DNA of 6,082 nucleotides. Source: Nitrospiria bacterium. Its GTDB lineage: Bacteria > Nitrospirota > Nitrospiria > Nitrospirales > UBA8639. Of this stretch, positions 1 through 5,793 are shown piece after piece. Position numbers and translations under genes: made by a program. The stretch spans positions 1-6,082 of the forward strand of contig JAUIKP010000218.1 in the NCBI GenBank assembly GCA_030430725.1. Reading direction: 5' to 3'. How positions within the stretch are numbered: the stretch's first letter is position 1; every line of letters starts with the position of its first letter. Below the pieces are notes generated by a model. It did not search any database and was not told the origin of the DNA. It worked only from the letters and a program-made list of their open reading frames with translations.

Positions 1-233
1 TGAATCTGTATTTTCAGGAACTCCTGGAAAAAAATCCCATGACATTGGTCCGAGGCAATCCGAAAAAATCCGTATTTATCACTCAGGTCGCGACCAAACC
101 ACCTACGTTTGCGTTATTTGTGAAATCCGCACCAAAAGTCCCAGTCTCCTACCTCCGTTATCTAGAAAACTCCATCAGGACGGAATATGGTTTTGAGGGT
201 ATTCCGCTCCGGATATTGTTGCGCAGTCAGTAA
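1..233 (+). CDS. der: GTPase Der (EngA), C-terminal end, 5' truncated by window
   Basis: The frame is open from base 3, so the gene begins left of the window; the Met codon at 39 is internal. The 76 visible residues match the C-terminal KH-like domain of Der/EngA, the double-GTPase that helps assemble the 50S ribosomal subunit. Recognisable family features are the beta-strand ending in FITQVATKPPTFALFV, then SYLRYLENSIRTEYGFEG followed by IPLRILLR at the very end. This Gln/Pro-Pro-Thr-Phe, Tyr-Leu-x-x-Leu-Glu-Asn and Gly-Phe-x-Gly-x-Pro pattern is characteristic of Der. The TAA stop is at 231-233. The two G domains lie outside the window, so GTPase motifs cannot be checked. No terminator hairpin is visible directly after the stop. 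Assignment is by family recall of the C-terminal motif. Confidence 0.93.
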   Translation, partial: NLYFQELLEKNPMTLVRGNPKKSVFITQVATKPPTFALFVKSAPKVPVSYLRYLENSIRTEYGFEGIPLRILLRSQ

Positions 234-294
234 GGAGTTTTTGCAACTGCCTAGGATTCCTGTCCAAAACATTGCCTGAGGGGTGAATTGTTGA

Positions 295-716
295 AGGACA
301 CAGGACAATTTAAAGTTTGATCGCCAGGTTTGGATAGGTGTTCTGATTTTCATGAATGGTCTGATGGTCTCAGGTTTTGGTGTGTCCTATGAGTTAGTTA
401 CTGTTGGCGCTCAACCGGGAGGGGAGCATGGGAGAGACCTCTCTCGCATTCCTTGTTTGGAATGCCATGGGGCAGAATAACGAGGGGATGGGCCACGGGC
501 AGCCCTATTGGCCCCTCGCCCGTGAAATTTAGTTTCGGCAGCTACGTTAAGCAAAACTGATGCAGGACTCCTCGAGATTATTGCTGAGGAAGTTCCCCGG
601 ACGGCCATGATTGGCTGGAGGCATCAATTGTCGGCAGGGAAATGCAGGAATATTTTCGCTTTATCCGAACCCTCCTGCGTGTTTTAAACCTTTATTCAAC
701 TCAGGTTTTTTTCTGA
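295..716 (+). pseudogene. Decayed monohaem cytochrome c (signal peptide, CXXCH, distal Met), broken by two stops and a frameshift
   Basis: Translating with frame at 295, 298 and so on gives a signal-peptide-like stretch (WIGVLIFMNGLMVSGFGVSYE, about 331-393) followed by GRDLSRIPCLECHGAE, where Cys454, Cys463 and His466 (base positions) form the haem-binding CXXCH. The frame then hits TAA at 478-480, continues as RGDGPRAALLAPRP, hits TGA at 523-525 (probably a former Arg CGA), and continues as NLVSAATLSKTDAGLLEIIA and then VPRTAMIGW, whose Met at 607 is the expected axial ligand. After about 660 the family ending Phe-Ile-Arg-Thr-Leu (660-674) lies in another frame, consistent with a one-base deletion between about 637 and 662; that frame stops at TGA 714-716. 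No intact start is seen: a TGA lies in frame at 292-294, and ATG 352 falls inside the signal peptide. The whole is the usual length of a class I periplasmic cytochrome c that carries electrons. It was probably lost recently, because every key residue remains. A sequencing error cannot explain all lesions easily. Confidence 0.85.
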
Positions 717-719
717 ACT

Positions 720-2123
720 TTAGCTTGTTATTGGCTTGGATCGGGTTGTGGGTTTTTCTAATCGCATGCGACCCAAGTGATTGAAGTAGTGAACAAAAGC
801 TTGTATCCCCCCTGAAGCTTGTCTCCAATCGAAAAATTCATTTGGTGCATGATACCCATGTTCAGGCAGACTGAGACCCATAAACAGAATCGGGATCTTC
901 CAGGCACGTTGTAACACCGCAATGGCCCCGATAGAGCCACCTTCTCGCACAAAAACTGGGCGACGTCCAAACCCCTGGGCTACCGCCTCTTGTAATGCCT
1001 CCGCATAAGGGCCACTGGAAATTCCACGATAGGGTTCCAGTTCTCCATCATTAATCACCTCAATATCGGGATTGCGAGCACGGATGTGTTTTTTCAGAAG
1101 TCGGAAAATTTTTGAAGGATGTTGGTTGGGGACTAATCGCATGCTCACTTTGAGTTCACCCCAGGCCGGCACAATGGTTTTGACGCCTGGGCCCATATGT
1201 CCACCCGTTAACCCATGTACCTCAAAGGTAGGAGAGGCCCAGATTCGTTTGAGTAAATCTTGAGGATCGGATGTTCGCAGCGATCGCAATTGATAGGCCT
1301 CTTTAAAAAGCCGAACCTGAAATCCTGAAGCAAGAAAATTTTTCATTTCGGTGCGGGTGGGTGGGACAACATCATCGTAGAACCCTGGTATTTTCACGCG
1401 CCCGGTTTTTGCGTCCAAGCAGGAATAGGCGGCGTCACATAATTCGGCCAAGGGGTTTCGCGCCCCGCCGCCCGTGAGGCCGGAATGAATATCAGTTTCT
1501 CCTGTACGAAGCACCAACTTGGCGACTAACAGACCGCGAAGCCCACAGGAGAGAGCCGGGCGGTCTTTCGAGACCCAAATCGTATCCGATACCAGTGCCG
1601 AATCGGACACAGGGACGGCTTTGCGGTTCTGAAGGACCTCGGAAAAATTCGGGCTGGCAATTTCTTCTTCCAATTCCCAGAGGACCCGGATGTTCAGGGG
1701 AATGCCAGCTTCTCTTGCAAATCTGGCAGCAAAGAGAGCGGTTAACGCCGGGCCTTTATCGTCTGTCGCTCCACGTCCACAGTAACGATCACCATCTTTA
1801 TAAAAGGCAAAGGGAGGTTGACGCCATTCAGGTTCCTGTGCCGGCTGGACGTCTAGATGATTGTAAATGGTCAGGCTGGGATAGTGGCGCCCGGCCATCC
1901 ATTCTCCGGACACGCTGGGATAACCACTGGTGTTCACAATAGAGGCCTTGGCTCCAAATTGCTCCAGGTATTGAACGGCTAACTGTGCCATCCTGTGCAT
2001 ATCGGGGGCATGTTCAGGGTCTGAACTCACAGATGGCACCTCCACCATTTGACCCAGGAGGTCTTCAAAGCTGGCGCGGTTCTCTTGGATGTAGGTGCGT
2101 AATTGGGATTGATAGTCATTCAT
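720..2123 (-). CDS. M20 family metallopeptidase (dipeptidase)
   Basis: A 467-residue, full-length M20 peptidase, a cytoplasmic di-zinc enzyme that cleaves dipeptides or short peptides. Metal and catalytic motifs are all present: His89-Leu-Asp91 (first zinc ligand and catalytic Asp), GRGATDDKGP with bridging Asp121, ELEEEIAS with general base Glu153 and zinc ligand Glu154, Asp180 in SDTIW, the dimer-domain His213 in DIHSGL, and the last zinc ligand His425 in GYHAPNEFF. The order and spacing match the carnosinase/PepV-like branch, with a lid/dimerisation domain about residues 190-310. There is no signal peptide. The ATG at 2123 is preceded by AAGGA (2135-2139, minus strand) at 11 bases. It is the last gene of the apparent leftward operon, 112 bases after the site-2 protease. 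The exact substrate cannot be read from sequence. The C-terminus ends in a short basic tail. No strong terminator is seen after the stop. Confidence 0.95.
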   Translation of the reverse strand: MNDYQSQLRTYIQENRASFEDLLGQMVEVPSVSSDPEHAPDMHRMAQLAVQYLEQFGAKASIVNTSGYPSVSGEWMAGRHYPSLTIYNHLDVQPAQEPEWRQPPFAFYKDGDRYCGRGATDDKGPALTALFAARFAREAGIPLNIRVLWELEEEIASPNFSEVLQNRKAVPVSDSALVSDTIWVSKDRPALSCGLRGLLVAKLVLRTGETDIHSGLTGGGARNPLAELCDAAYSCLDAKTGRVKIPGFYDDVVPPTRTEMKNFLASGFQVRLFKEAYQLRSLRTSDPQDLLKRIWASPTFEVHGLTGGHMGPGVKTIVPAWGELKVSMRLVPNQHPSKIFRLLKKHIRARNPDIEVINDGELEPYRGISSGPYAEALQEAVAQGFGRRPVFVREGGSIGAIAVLQRAWKIPILFMGLSLPEHGYHAPNEFFDWRQASGGIQAFVHYFNHLGRMRLEKPTTRSKPITS

Positions 2124-2235
2124 GAGATCACGATTCCTTTTCGTGGGTGGGCTGAGAGTTCCAGCACGGGAACGGTGGTGGGGAAGGGCTTATATTCTGT
2201 GAACAACCAGGGTATAGGCAAGGCTAACATGTCTG

Positions 2236-3366
2236 TCAGCCAACGGAAAACGGCACTGGGGCGAAAGTCACAATGAAAATAGCCAAGGCCGCCCAAGCGA
2301 CCCATCGGCGGTGTTTGCCCAAAACGGTGTCAGGGTCAATGACTGGGGGGTGGGCAATGCCGACAAGGCTAGCCAGGCCGACCCAGAGAATCCACCCAGG
2401 CCAACCCGTGAGGCCTAAATAAATTAGGATGGGTATCGTGCCTAAGGCCAGAGAGCGTTGCCGACGGCCTAACACCGCAAATGCCACATGGCCTCCATCC
2501 AATTGACCTAAAGGGAGTAAATTGATTGCGGTGACGAAAAATCCGAACCATGCCGCGAAGGCAATGGGATGGAGTACAATATCGTGCGTAGGTGGAATCG
2601 GGCCAAATATGAGCCAGCCAAACCATTGCAGGAGGAGTGGTTCGCCCAGCTGTAAGCCATATGTTTGTGATCGTGGGACGATATGGGAAAGGGAGAGTCC
2701 GATAATAATAGCCACAACTGCTGCGATAAAACCGGCTATGGGGCCCGCAACGCCAATATCAAAAAGTGCGCGCCGATTCATAATGGCCGATCGCATGCGA
2801 ATCACGGCCCCAAATGTACCGATGAAGTGTGGAGGGCCAGGGATGAACAGCGGTAAGGACGCGGGCACTCGATGAATGCGGGAGAGAAGGTAATGCCCGA
2901 ATTCATGGGTAACGAGGATTCCTAAAAGGGTTGCGGCAAAGGGAATCCCATTGACTAAAGACCCAGGATAGCGCATTAAAAAATCCCAGGCCCCATTGGC
3001 GGGTTTCGTATTAACTTGAAATGCCCCTGCCCAGAGTGTGGTGAATACGGTGAACCCAAAGAGCAAAATAGGAAGTCCCCATCGAGAAAAGGCGCTGGGA
3101 GTTGGAGGAGGGAATTCGTCCACCTCATCCTCAGTTTCGATTAGTTCAGGTTGAAGTGATTGCCAGGGATCTATTCCGCGTGAGGTTGTTCTGGTTGTGC
3201 GTTCTCGAAGTATGTCGTCTTTGGTGACCGGCATAATCAGTGGCGGAAGGGTGTTTGGGTCAGACCCAGGCAGTGGGTCTGTGGGGGCAATAGGATTCAA
3301 CAGAGAAGGTGGGGGAATTGGTTTTTTCTCAGAAGGAGTTGAAGGTGGAGGCGCTTCGTGATCCAT
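2236..3366 (-). CDS. Site-2 protease family zinc metalloprotease (M50, EGY-like)
   Basis: A 376-residue intramembrane protease that cuts substrates within the lipid bilayer. Residues 1-90 form a Pro-rich and acidic, probably disordered cytoplasmic extension. Hydrophobic segments follow at about 97-115, 141-163, 203-228, 267-287, 305-338 and 355-372. The zinc site is complete: HEFGH at 154-158 gives His154, catalytic Glu155 and His158, and NLLPLGQLDGGH at 282-293 gives Asp290. GTFGAVIRMRS (183-193) and the LFDIGVAGPIAGF stretch (201-213) are typical of the EGY/cyanobacterial S2P branch, and there is no PDZ domain. I chose ATG 3366 because AAGGA (3374-3378) lies 7 bases upstream; an in-frame TTG at 3414 would add 16 residues but lacks such a site and almost touches the previous gene. 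It sits 50 bases after the HTH-MBL gene and 112 before the M20 gene, probably co-transcribed. Its substrate is unknown; no anti-sigma factor is nearby. Confidence 0.95.
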   Translation of the reverse strand: MDHEAPPPSTPSEKKPIPPPSLLNPIAPTDPLPGSDPNTLPPLIMPVTKDDILRERTTRTTSRGIDPWQSLQPELIETEDEVDEFPPPTPSAFSRWGLPILLFGFTVFTTLWAGAFQVNTKPANGAWDFLMRYPGSLVNGIPFAATLLGILVTHEFGHYLLSRIHRVPASLPLFIPGPPHFIGTFGAVIRMRSAIMNRRALFDIGVAGPIAGFIAAVVAIIIGLSLSHIVPRSQTYGLQLGEPLLLQWFGWLIFGPIPPTHDIVLHPIAFAAWFGFFVTAINLLPLGQLDGGHVAFAVLGRRQRSLALGTIPILIYLGLTGWPGWILWVGLASLVGIAHPPVIDPDTVLGKHRRWVAWAALAIFIVTFAPVPFSVG

Positions 3367-3373
3367 TAAAAGG

Positions 3374-3378
3374 TCCTT
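3374..3378 (-). promoter_or_regulatory. Ribosome binding site deciding the S2P start
   Basis: AAGGA on the minus strand lies 7 bases before ATG 3366. It supports that start over the upstream in-frame TTG at 3414. Confidence 0.75.
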
Positions 3379-3416
3379 ATTAAATGCCAAGCCAGTATTT
3401 GGTCTGACATGCAATA

Positions 3417-4268
3417 TTAGGCAAATGGATTGTGGGCTTGTTCCTCAGTCACTGTTGTGGGAGGGCCGTGGCCAGGAAACAAGGCGGTGTCTTTTGGTAA
3501 GTGTAGCAGGGTATGGCGAACGGATTGCAAATGCTGTGGATACAGCGAAAAAGGGTTGGAGCGTCCAACTGAACCGGAAAAGAGCGTATCTCCCACAAAA
3601 CACAGGTATTGACCTTTGAAGGCTAACAGATAGCAAAATCCTCCAGGAGTATGGCCCGGGGTAGCCAAACATTCAATTGTCAACTCTCCCAGAGCAATCA
3701 TTTGATGGTCGGCTGGTATTTTTAAGGAGGCGTCAGGTGGTCTCCATGGTAGCAGGTCGAAATCTCCATTACCCAGATAGACCGGCACCGGCCATTGTGC
3801 CAGAATCTCTTCCAACCCTCCCGCATGATCCGTATGCCCATGGGTGAGGCAAACGCCGATCAAGGTCAATTCACGTTGGGAGAGGCTCGCAAGCATCTGC
3901 TTGGCATTGTACCCTGTATCAATCATGAGGGCCTGTTTTGTGGCTGGATCAGTTAAGAGATAGCCTTTAACCTCATATCCGCCAATGTCGCCTTTAATGG
4001 TCTGAACAAGATCGTGTTCAGTCGTCCACTCCGGTTGAGGCTGCGGTAACCATCCGTCCAAAGCCAGATTTACCAGAGGCCCAGCACGCAGATGTAAGGC
4101 CTGGCTAATTCCTTGAATTTCGCTTTTTGTCGGAGGCCGATGGCCTTTCTCAAGGTGTTCTACGTCGGCCTGCTCTATTTTTGCCAATTCCGCCAGGGAC
4201 TCAATTCCCAGCCCTTGTCCAAAGCGAGCCTTTTTAATGATATCGCAAAATTCGTCTTCTAAGCTCAT
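3417..4268 (-). CDS. XRE-type HTH fused to a metallo-beta-lactamase-fold hydrolase (glyoxalase II-like)
   Basis: A 283-residue two-domain protein. Residues about 6-70 read as an XRE/Cro-like helix-turn-helix: ARFGQGLGIESLAELAKIEQ, then VEHLEKGHRPPTKSEIQGIS and ALHLRAGPLVNLAL, the familiar pattern of Leu-Ala, hydrophobic-Glu-x-Gly and Pro-Thr. Residues about 85-283 are a metallo-beta-lactamase fold with a complete di-metal site: THGHTDH (His143, His145, Asp147, His148), His206 in TPGHTPGG, bridging Asp227 in VGDTLFSGSVGR, and His267 in FPGHGPPTTV, ending in HNPF as glyoxalase II-like hydrolases do. The hydrolytic substrate is probably a thioester, lactone or similar, but this cannot be read from sequence. 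An in-frame TAA sits immediately before ATG 4268, so the start cannot be moved upstream; the ribosome site is weak. It is the first gene of the leftward operon, 50 bases before the S2P gene. Whether the HTH still binds DNA is unknown. Confidence 0.93.
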   Translation of the reverse strand: MSLEDEFCDIIKKARFGQGLGIESLAELAKIEQADVEHLEKGHRPPTKSEIQGISQALHLRAGPLVNLALDGWLPQPQPEWTTEHDLVQTIKGDIGGYEVKGYLLTDPATKQALMIDTGYNAKQMLASLSQRELTLIGVCLTHGHTDHAGGLEEILAQWPVPVYLGNGDFDLLPWRPPDASLKIPADHQMIALGELTIECLATPGHTPGGFCYLLAFKGQYLCFVGDTLFSGSVGRSNPFSLYPQHLQSVRHTLLHLPKDTALFPGHGPPTTVTEEQAHNPFA

Positions 4269-4412
4269 TTACGTGCTCATATGAAATTAGGCCATACAAA
4301 TCGTATGCTCTCTTTTCTGGCTATCTCCCTCATCTAAACAAAAAAGTGGGGTCTGTGGAAAGGGGGTATTCCAGATTTTAGCCGGTGAGATTACTAGAAT
4401 AGAAATTTGCTA

Positions 4413-4418
4413 TTTATA
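4413..4418 (-). promoter_or_regulatory. Candidate -10 element for the HTH-MBL/S2P/M20 operon
   Basis: On the minus strand this reads TATAAA within GGTATAAATAGC, five of six matches to the sigma-70 -10 consensus. No good -35 lies 16-18 bases upstream, and the resulting leader would be roughly 140 bases, so the call is tentative. Confidence 0.3.
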
Positions 4419-4446
4419 CCTATTTGAAGATTTTAGGGAAGAAAGC

Positions 4447-4464
4447 GCTCTTTTTTGAAAGAGC
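4447..4464. repeat. Short inverted repeat upstream of the lipoprotein promoter
   Basis: GCTCTTT (4447-4453) and AAAGAGC (4458-4464) pair perfectly over 7 bases around a 4-base loop, 19 bases before the TTGACA box. It has no following T-tract, so it is not a standard terminator for the rightward direction. It could be an operator or a chance hairpin. Confidence 0.4.
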
Positions 4465-4483
4465 AGCAGCAGAAGGGATTTTG

Positions 4484-4512
4484 TTGACATTATTTTTTGA
4501 ATACGCTACTTA
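4484..4512 (+). promoter_or_regulatory. Candidate sigma-70 promoter of the TRL-like lipoprotein gene
   Basis: A perfect -35 box TTGACA at 4484-4489 is followed by an AT-rich spacer. At the ideal 17-base spacing the -10 is TACTTA (4507-4512), a poor match, so the promoter may be weak or assisted by a regulator. The implied leader is about 50 bases. Confidence 0.45.
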
Positions 4513-4556
4513 AGGGTAGCCAAATTTTTGGTGAAAGTTTCATATACCATTAACAG

Positions 4557-4562
4557 AGGAGG
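4557..4562 (+). promoter_or_regulatory. Strong Shine-Dalgarno site setting the lipoprotein start
   Basis: AGGAGG lies 5 bases before ATG 4568. The adjacent in-frame TTG at 4565 would be only 2 bases away, so the ATG is the start. Confidence 0.85.
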
Positions 4563-4567
4563 GTTTG

Positions 4568-4912
4568 ATGAAACAGTGCGTAAATCTGGTTCTTGTGGGG
4601 TTAATGTGTTTCATGCTTGTGGGGTGTATGGGGGCGGCAAGTTTTCAGCAACCCAATGCGTCATTCGCTGTTGCGGGTATTTACTCTGATGTGCAGGGGG
4701 GGAGCTTGGTATTAGACAACGGTGTTGCAGCTTCGAAAACTGGAACAGCTTGTAGTCACCAAATTTTGGGCATTGTGGCCTCCGGAGATACACGAGTCGA
4801 GACCGCCATGGCCAATGGAGGAATTTCAAAGTTGGTTTATGTGAATACCTCATACAAAAATATTGTTTGGGGAGTGTATACCGAAGTTTGTACGATTGCG
4901 AGAGGAAACTAA
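4568..4912 (+). CDS. TRL-like family lipoprotein
   Basis: A 114-residue small lipoprotein. A lipoprotein signal peptide spans residues 1-20: Lys2, a hydrophobic core, and the lipobox LVGC with lipidated Cys20. The mature part matches the TRL-like family (named for a tRNA-associated locus) as I recall it: GIYSDVQGG (37-45), a Lys-Thr-Gly-Thr-Ala-Cys motif (57-62), ILGIVASGD (66-74) followed by TRVETAMANGGISKL (75-89), and a final strand NIVWGVYTEVCTI (98-110). The family's function is not established; members are small envelope lipoproteins. Cys62 and Cys108 could form a disulfide (inference). The gene has its own candidate promoter and a strong terminator, so it is probably transcribed alone. 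The residue after Cys20 is Met, not Asp, so outer-membrane sorting would be expected under the E. coli rule. Confidence 0.85.
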   Translation: MKQCVNLVLVGLMCFMLVGCMGAASFQQPNASFAVAGIYSDVQGGSLVLDNGVAASKTGTACSHQILGIVASGDTRVETAMANGGISKLVYVNTSYKNIVWGVYTEVCTIARGN

Positions 4913-4942
4913 GTTTCCAAAAGAGAGATTTCTATGTTGGCG

Positions 4943-4982
4943 GGGAGCACCTGGAGATTTTTCTAGGTGCTCCCTTTTTTTT
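4943..4982 (+). terminator. Strong rho-independent terminator
   Basis: GGGAGCACCT (4943-4952) pairs perfectly with AGGTGCTCCC (4965-4974). Pairing can extend inward through one G-U and two more pairs to a 6-base loop. A run of eight T follows at 4975-4982. It ends the lipoprotein transcript 30 bases after its stop. Confidence 0.94.
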
Positions 4983-4990
4983 GCCATAAT
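4982..4990 (+). promoter_or_regulatory. Candidate extended -10 promoter for the beta-barrel gene
   Basis: TGC followed by CATAAT fits the extended -10 pattern (TGn plus five of six matches to TATAAT). The -35 position falls in the upstream terminator stem and is poor, as extended -10 promoters tolerate. The start would lie about 40 bases before ATG 5036. Confidence 0.4.
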
Positions 4991-5035
4991 GACGGGATCT
5001 AGGTTGTTGTCGAAAGACGATTGGGAACGTTTAGC

Positions 5036-5668
5036 ATGAGAATCGTACTAGTCCTGATATGCCTGATGCTTCTTTCTGCTCCGTCAAACGGAAATGGATT
5101 AGAGAGCATAGAAATTTATCTGGCTGGCTATGGGATGTCCACCCAACCCCTAAACCAGGGCCTTTCATTTAAGGGGAACAATGTTTCTAATGAAAAAATT
5201 CATGGTGACCCTGGGCTGGGAGTGAAAATTGGATTATTCCCGTCTTTTTTTAACGGATACCTTGGAGTTGAACTAGAGTCATTTGGACAGAATAACTCTT
5301 TGGGTTTCCAAATTGAAGAAAATGGTACAGCAACGGGTAAGGGTAAGAGTGGCCTTGTCACATATAGTTCGATGGTCAATCTCATCTTGCGGTATCCAGG
5401 GCCGTATGCACGGCCATACGTGGGAATAGGAGGGGGGCTCTCGAATGGAATCCTCCATGATTCGGATATTCCTGGTAGAAAGGACAACAATATAGAAGCG
5501 AGTTCAGCTCTAGGCTATCAGTTCTTTGGCGGGATTCAGTTAGTAGTCGCTGCGAATTGGTTTGTGTTTGGGGAATATAAGTATAGTGCTGCGAATTACC
5601 ACTGGAAGCAACTATCCGTGAATTTTCGAAGCGAATATTTAATAGGGGGAATCGGATATATATTTTAA
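5036..5668 (+). CDS. Outer membrane beta-barrel protein (small porin-like)
   Basis: A 210-residue predicted secreted protein. Residues 1-20 form a signal peptide (Arg2, a Leu/Val/Ile core, then Ala-Pro-Ser-Asn-Gly). The rest alternates hydrophobic and polar residues as barrel strands do: IEIYLAGYGMS (25-35), GVKIGLFPSFF and GYLGVELESFGQ (62-85), VTYSSMVNLILRYP (108-121), RPYVGIGGGLSNG (126-138), ALGYQFFGGIQLVVAANWF (158-176) and FVFGEYKYS (176-184). It ends ...GGIGYIF, with the C-terminal Phe expected of substrates of the BAM assembly machine. This resembles the OmpA-like/outer membrane beta-barrel superfamily, roughly eight strands; the specific role is unknown. ATG 5036 gives a proper signal peptide; an in-frame TTG at 5021 would add five residues before it. 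The ribosome site is weak (GGGA about 10 bases upstream). The strong terminator separates it from the lipoprotein gene. Confidence 0.8.
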   Translation: MRIVLVLICLMLLSAPSNGNGLESIEIYLAGYGMSTQPLNQGLSFKGNNVSNEKIHGDPGLGVKIGLFPSFFNGYLGVELESFGQNNSLGFQIEENGTATGKGKSGLVTYSSMVNLILRYPGPYARPYVGIGGGLSNGILHDSDIPGRKDNNIEASSALGYQFFGGIQLVVAANWFVFGEYKYSAANYHWKQLSVNFRSEYLIGGIGYIF

Positions 5669-5793
5669 GGTGACGTTCAATACGTCTTGGCGATTTTCAT
5701 GGTTTTCGCACCTTTTCAGTTCAAGTGGTTCTATGGCATTGTTTAACGTTGTGGATCATAGGACGTGGGAATGAACATAATGGCATTTCTAAT
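5669..5793. other. Convergent intergenic gap
   Basis: This lies between two convergent stop codons. I find no gene in it and no clear hairpin with a T-tract on either strand, only a 4-base GACG/CGTC pair just after the barrel gene. Confidence 0.6.

Larger units (their letters stand above)
4269..4567. other. Divergent intergenic region, AT-rich, with promoters and a small inverted repeat
   Basis: No ORF here looks real. The region separates the leftward operon from the rightward lipoprotein gene. It holds a perfect TTGACA for the rightward gene, a candidate leftward -10 and a 7-base-pair inverted repeat (each listed separately), plus a nonamer AGATTTTAG repeated at 4373-4381 and 4428-4436 with no clear meaning. 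Confidence 0.7.

Noticed and set aside
411..608. Minus-strand ORF of 65 codons opposite the cytochrome c remnant
   Set aside because: Its composition (Arg/Ser/Pro-rich) is that of an antisense frame, and the plus strand carries a clear decayed cytochrome c.
390..620. Possible structured RNA (6S, RNase P, SRP or tmRNA) in the ORF-poor gap
   Set aside because: None of the conserved cores of these RNAs is present, and the stretch is explained by codon-by-codon similarity to cytochrome c.
699..719. Possible hairpin after the M20 stop
   Set aside because: The 7-pair stem needs two G-U wobbles, has an A/C-rich loop and lacks a T-run on the minus strand, so I do not call a terminator.
1595..1942. 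Plus-strand ORF of 115 codons
   Set aside because: It lies antisense inside the M20 peptidase, whose catalytic motifs span the same bases; no ribosome site or family pattern.
2158..2173. Inverted repeat GTTCC/GGAAC in the S2P-M20 gap
   Set aside because: Only 5 base pairs with no T-tract; too weak to call a terminator or attenuator.
2120..2305. Minus-strand ORF of 61 codons across the S2P/M20 gap
   Set aside because: It overlaps the S2P 3' end out of frame, shows no recognisable motif and no good ribosome site; the gap is probably plain spacer.
2522..2875. Plus-strand ORF of 117 codons
   Set aside because: It is antisense to the conserved membrane core of the site-2 protease and shows no family features.
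4611..4853. Minus-strand ORF of 80 codons opposite the lipoprotein
   Set aside because: It is a shadow of the TRL-like gene, which has a strong ribosome site, lipobox and terminator.
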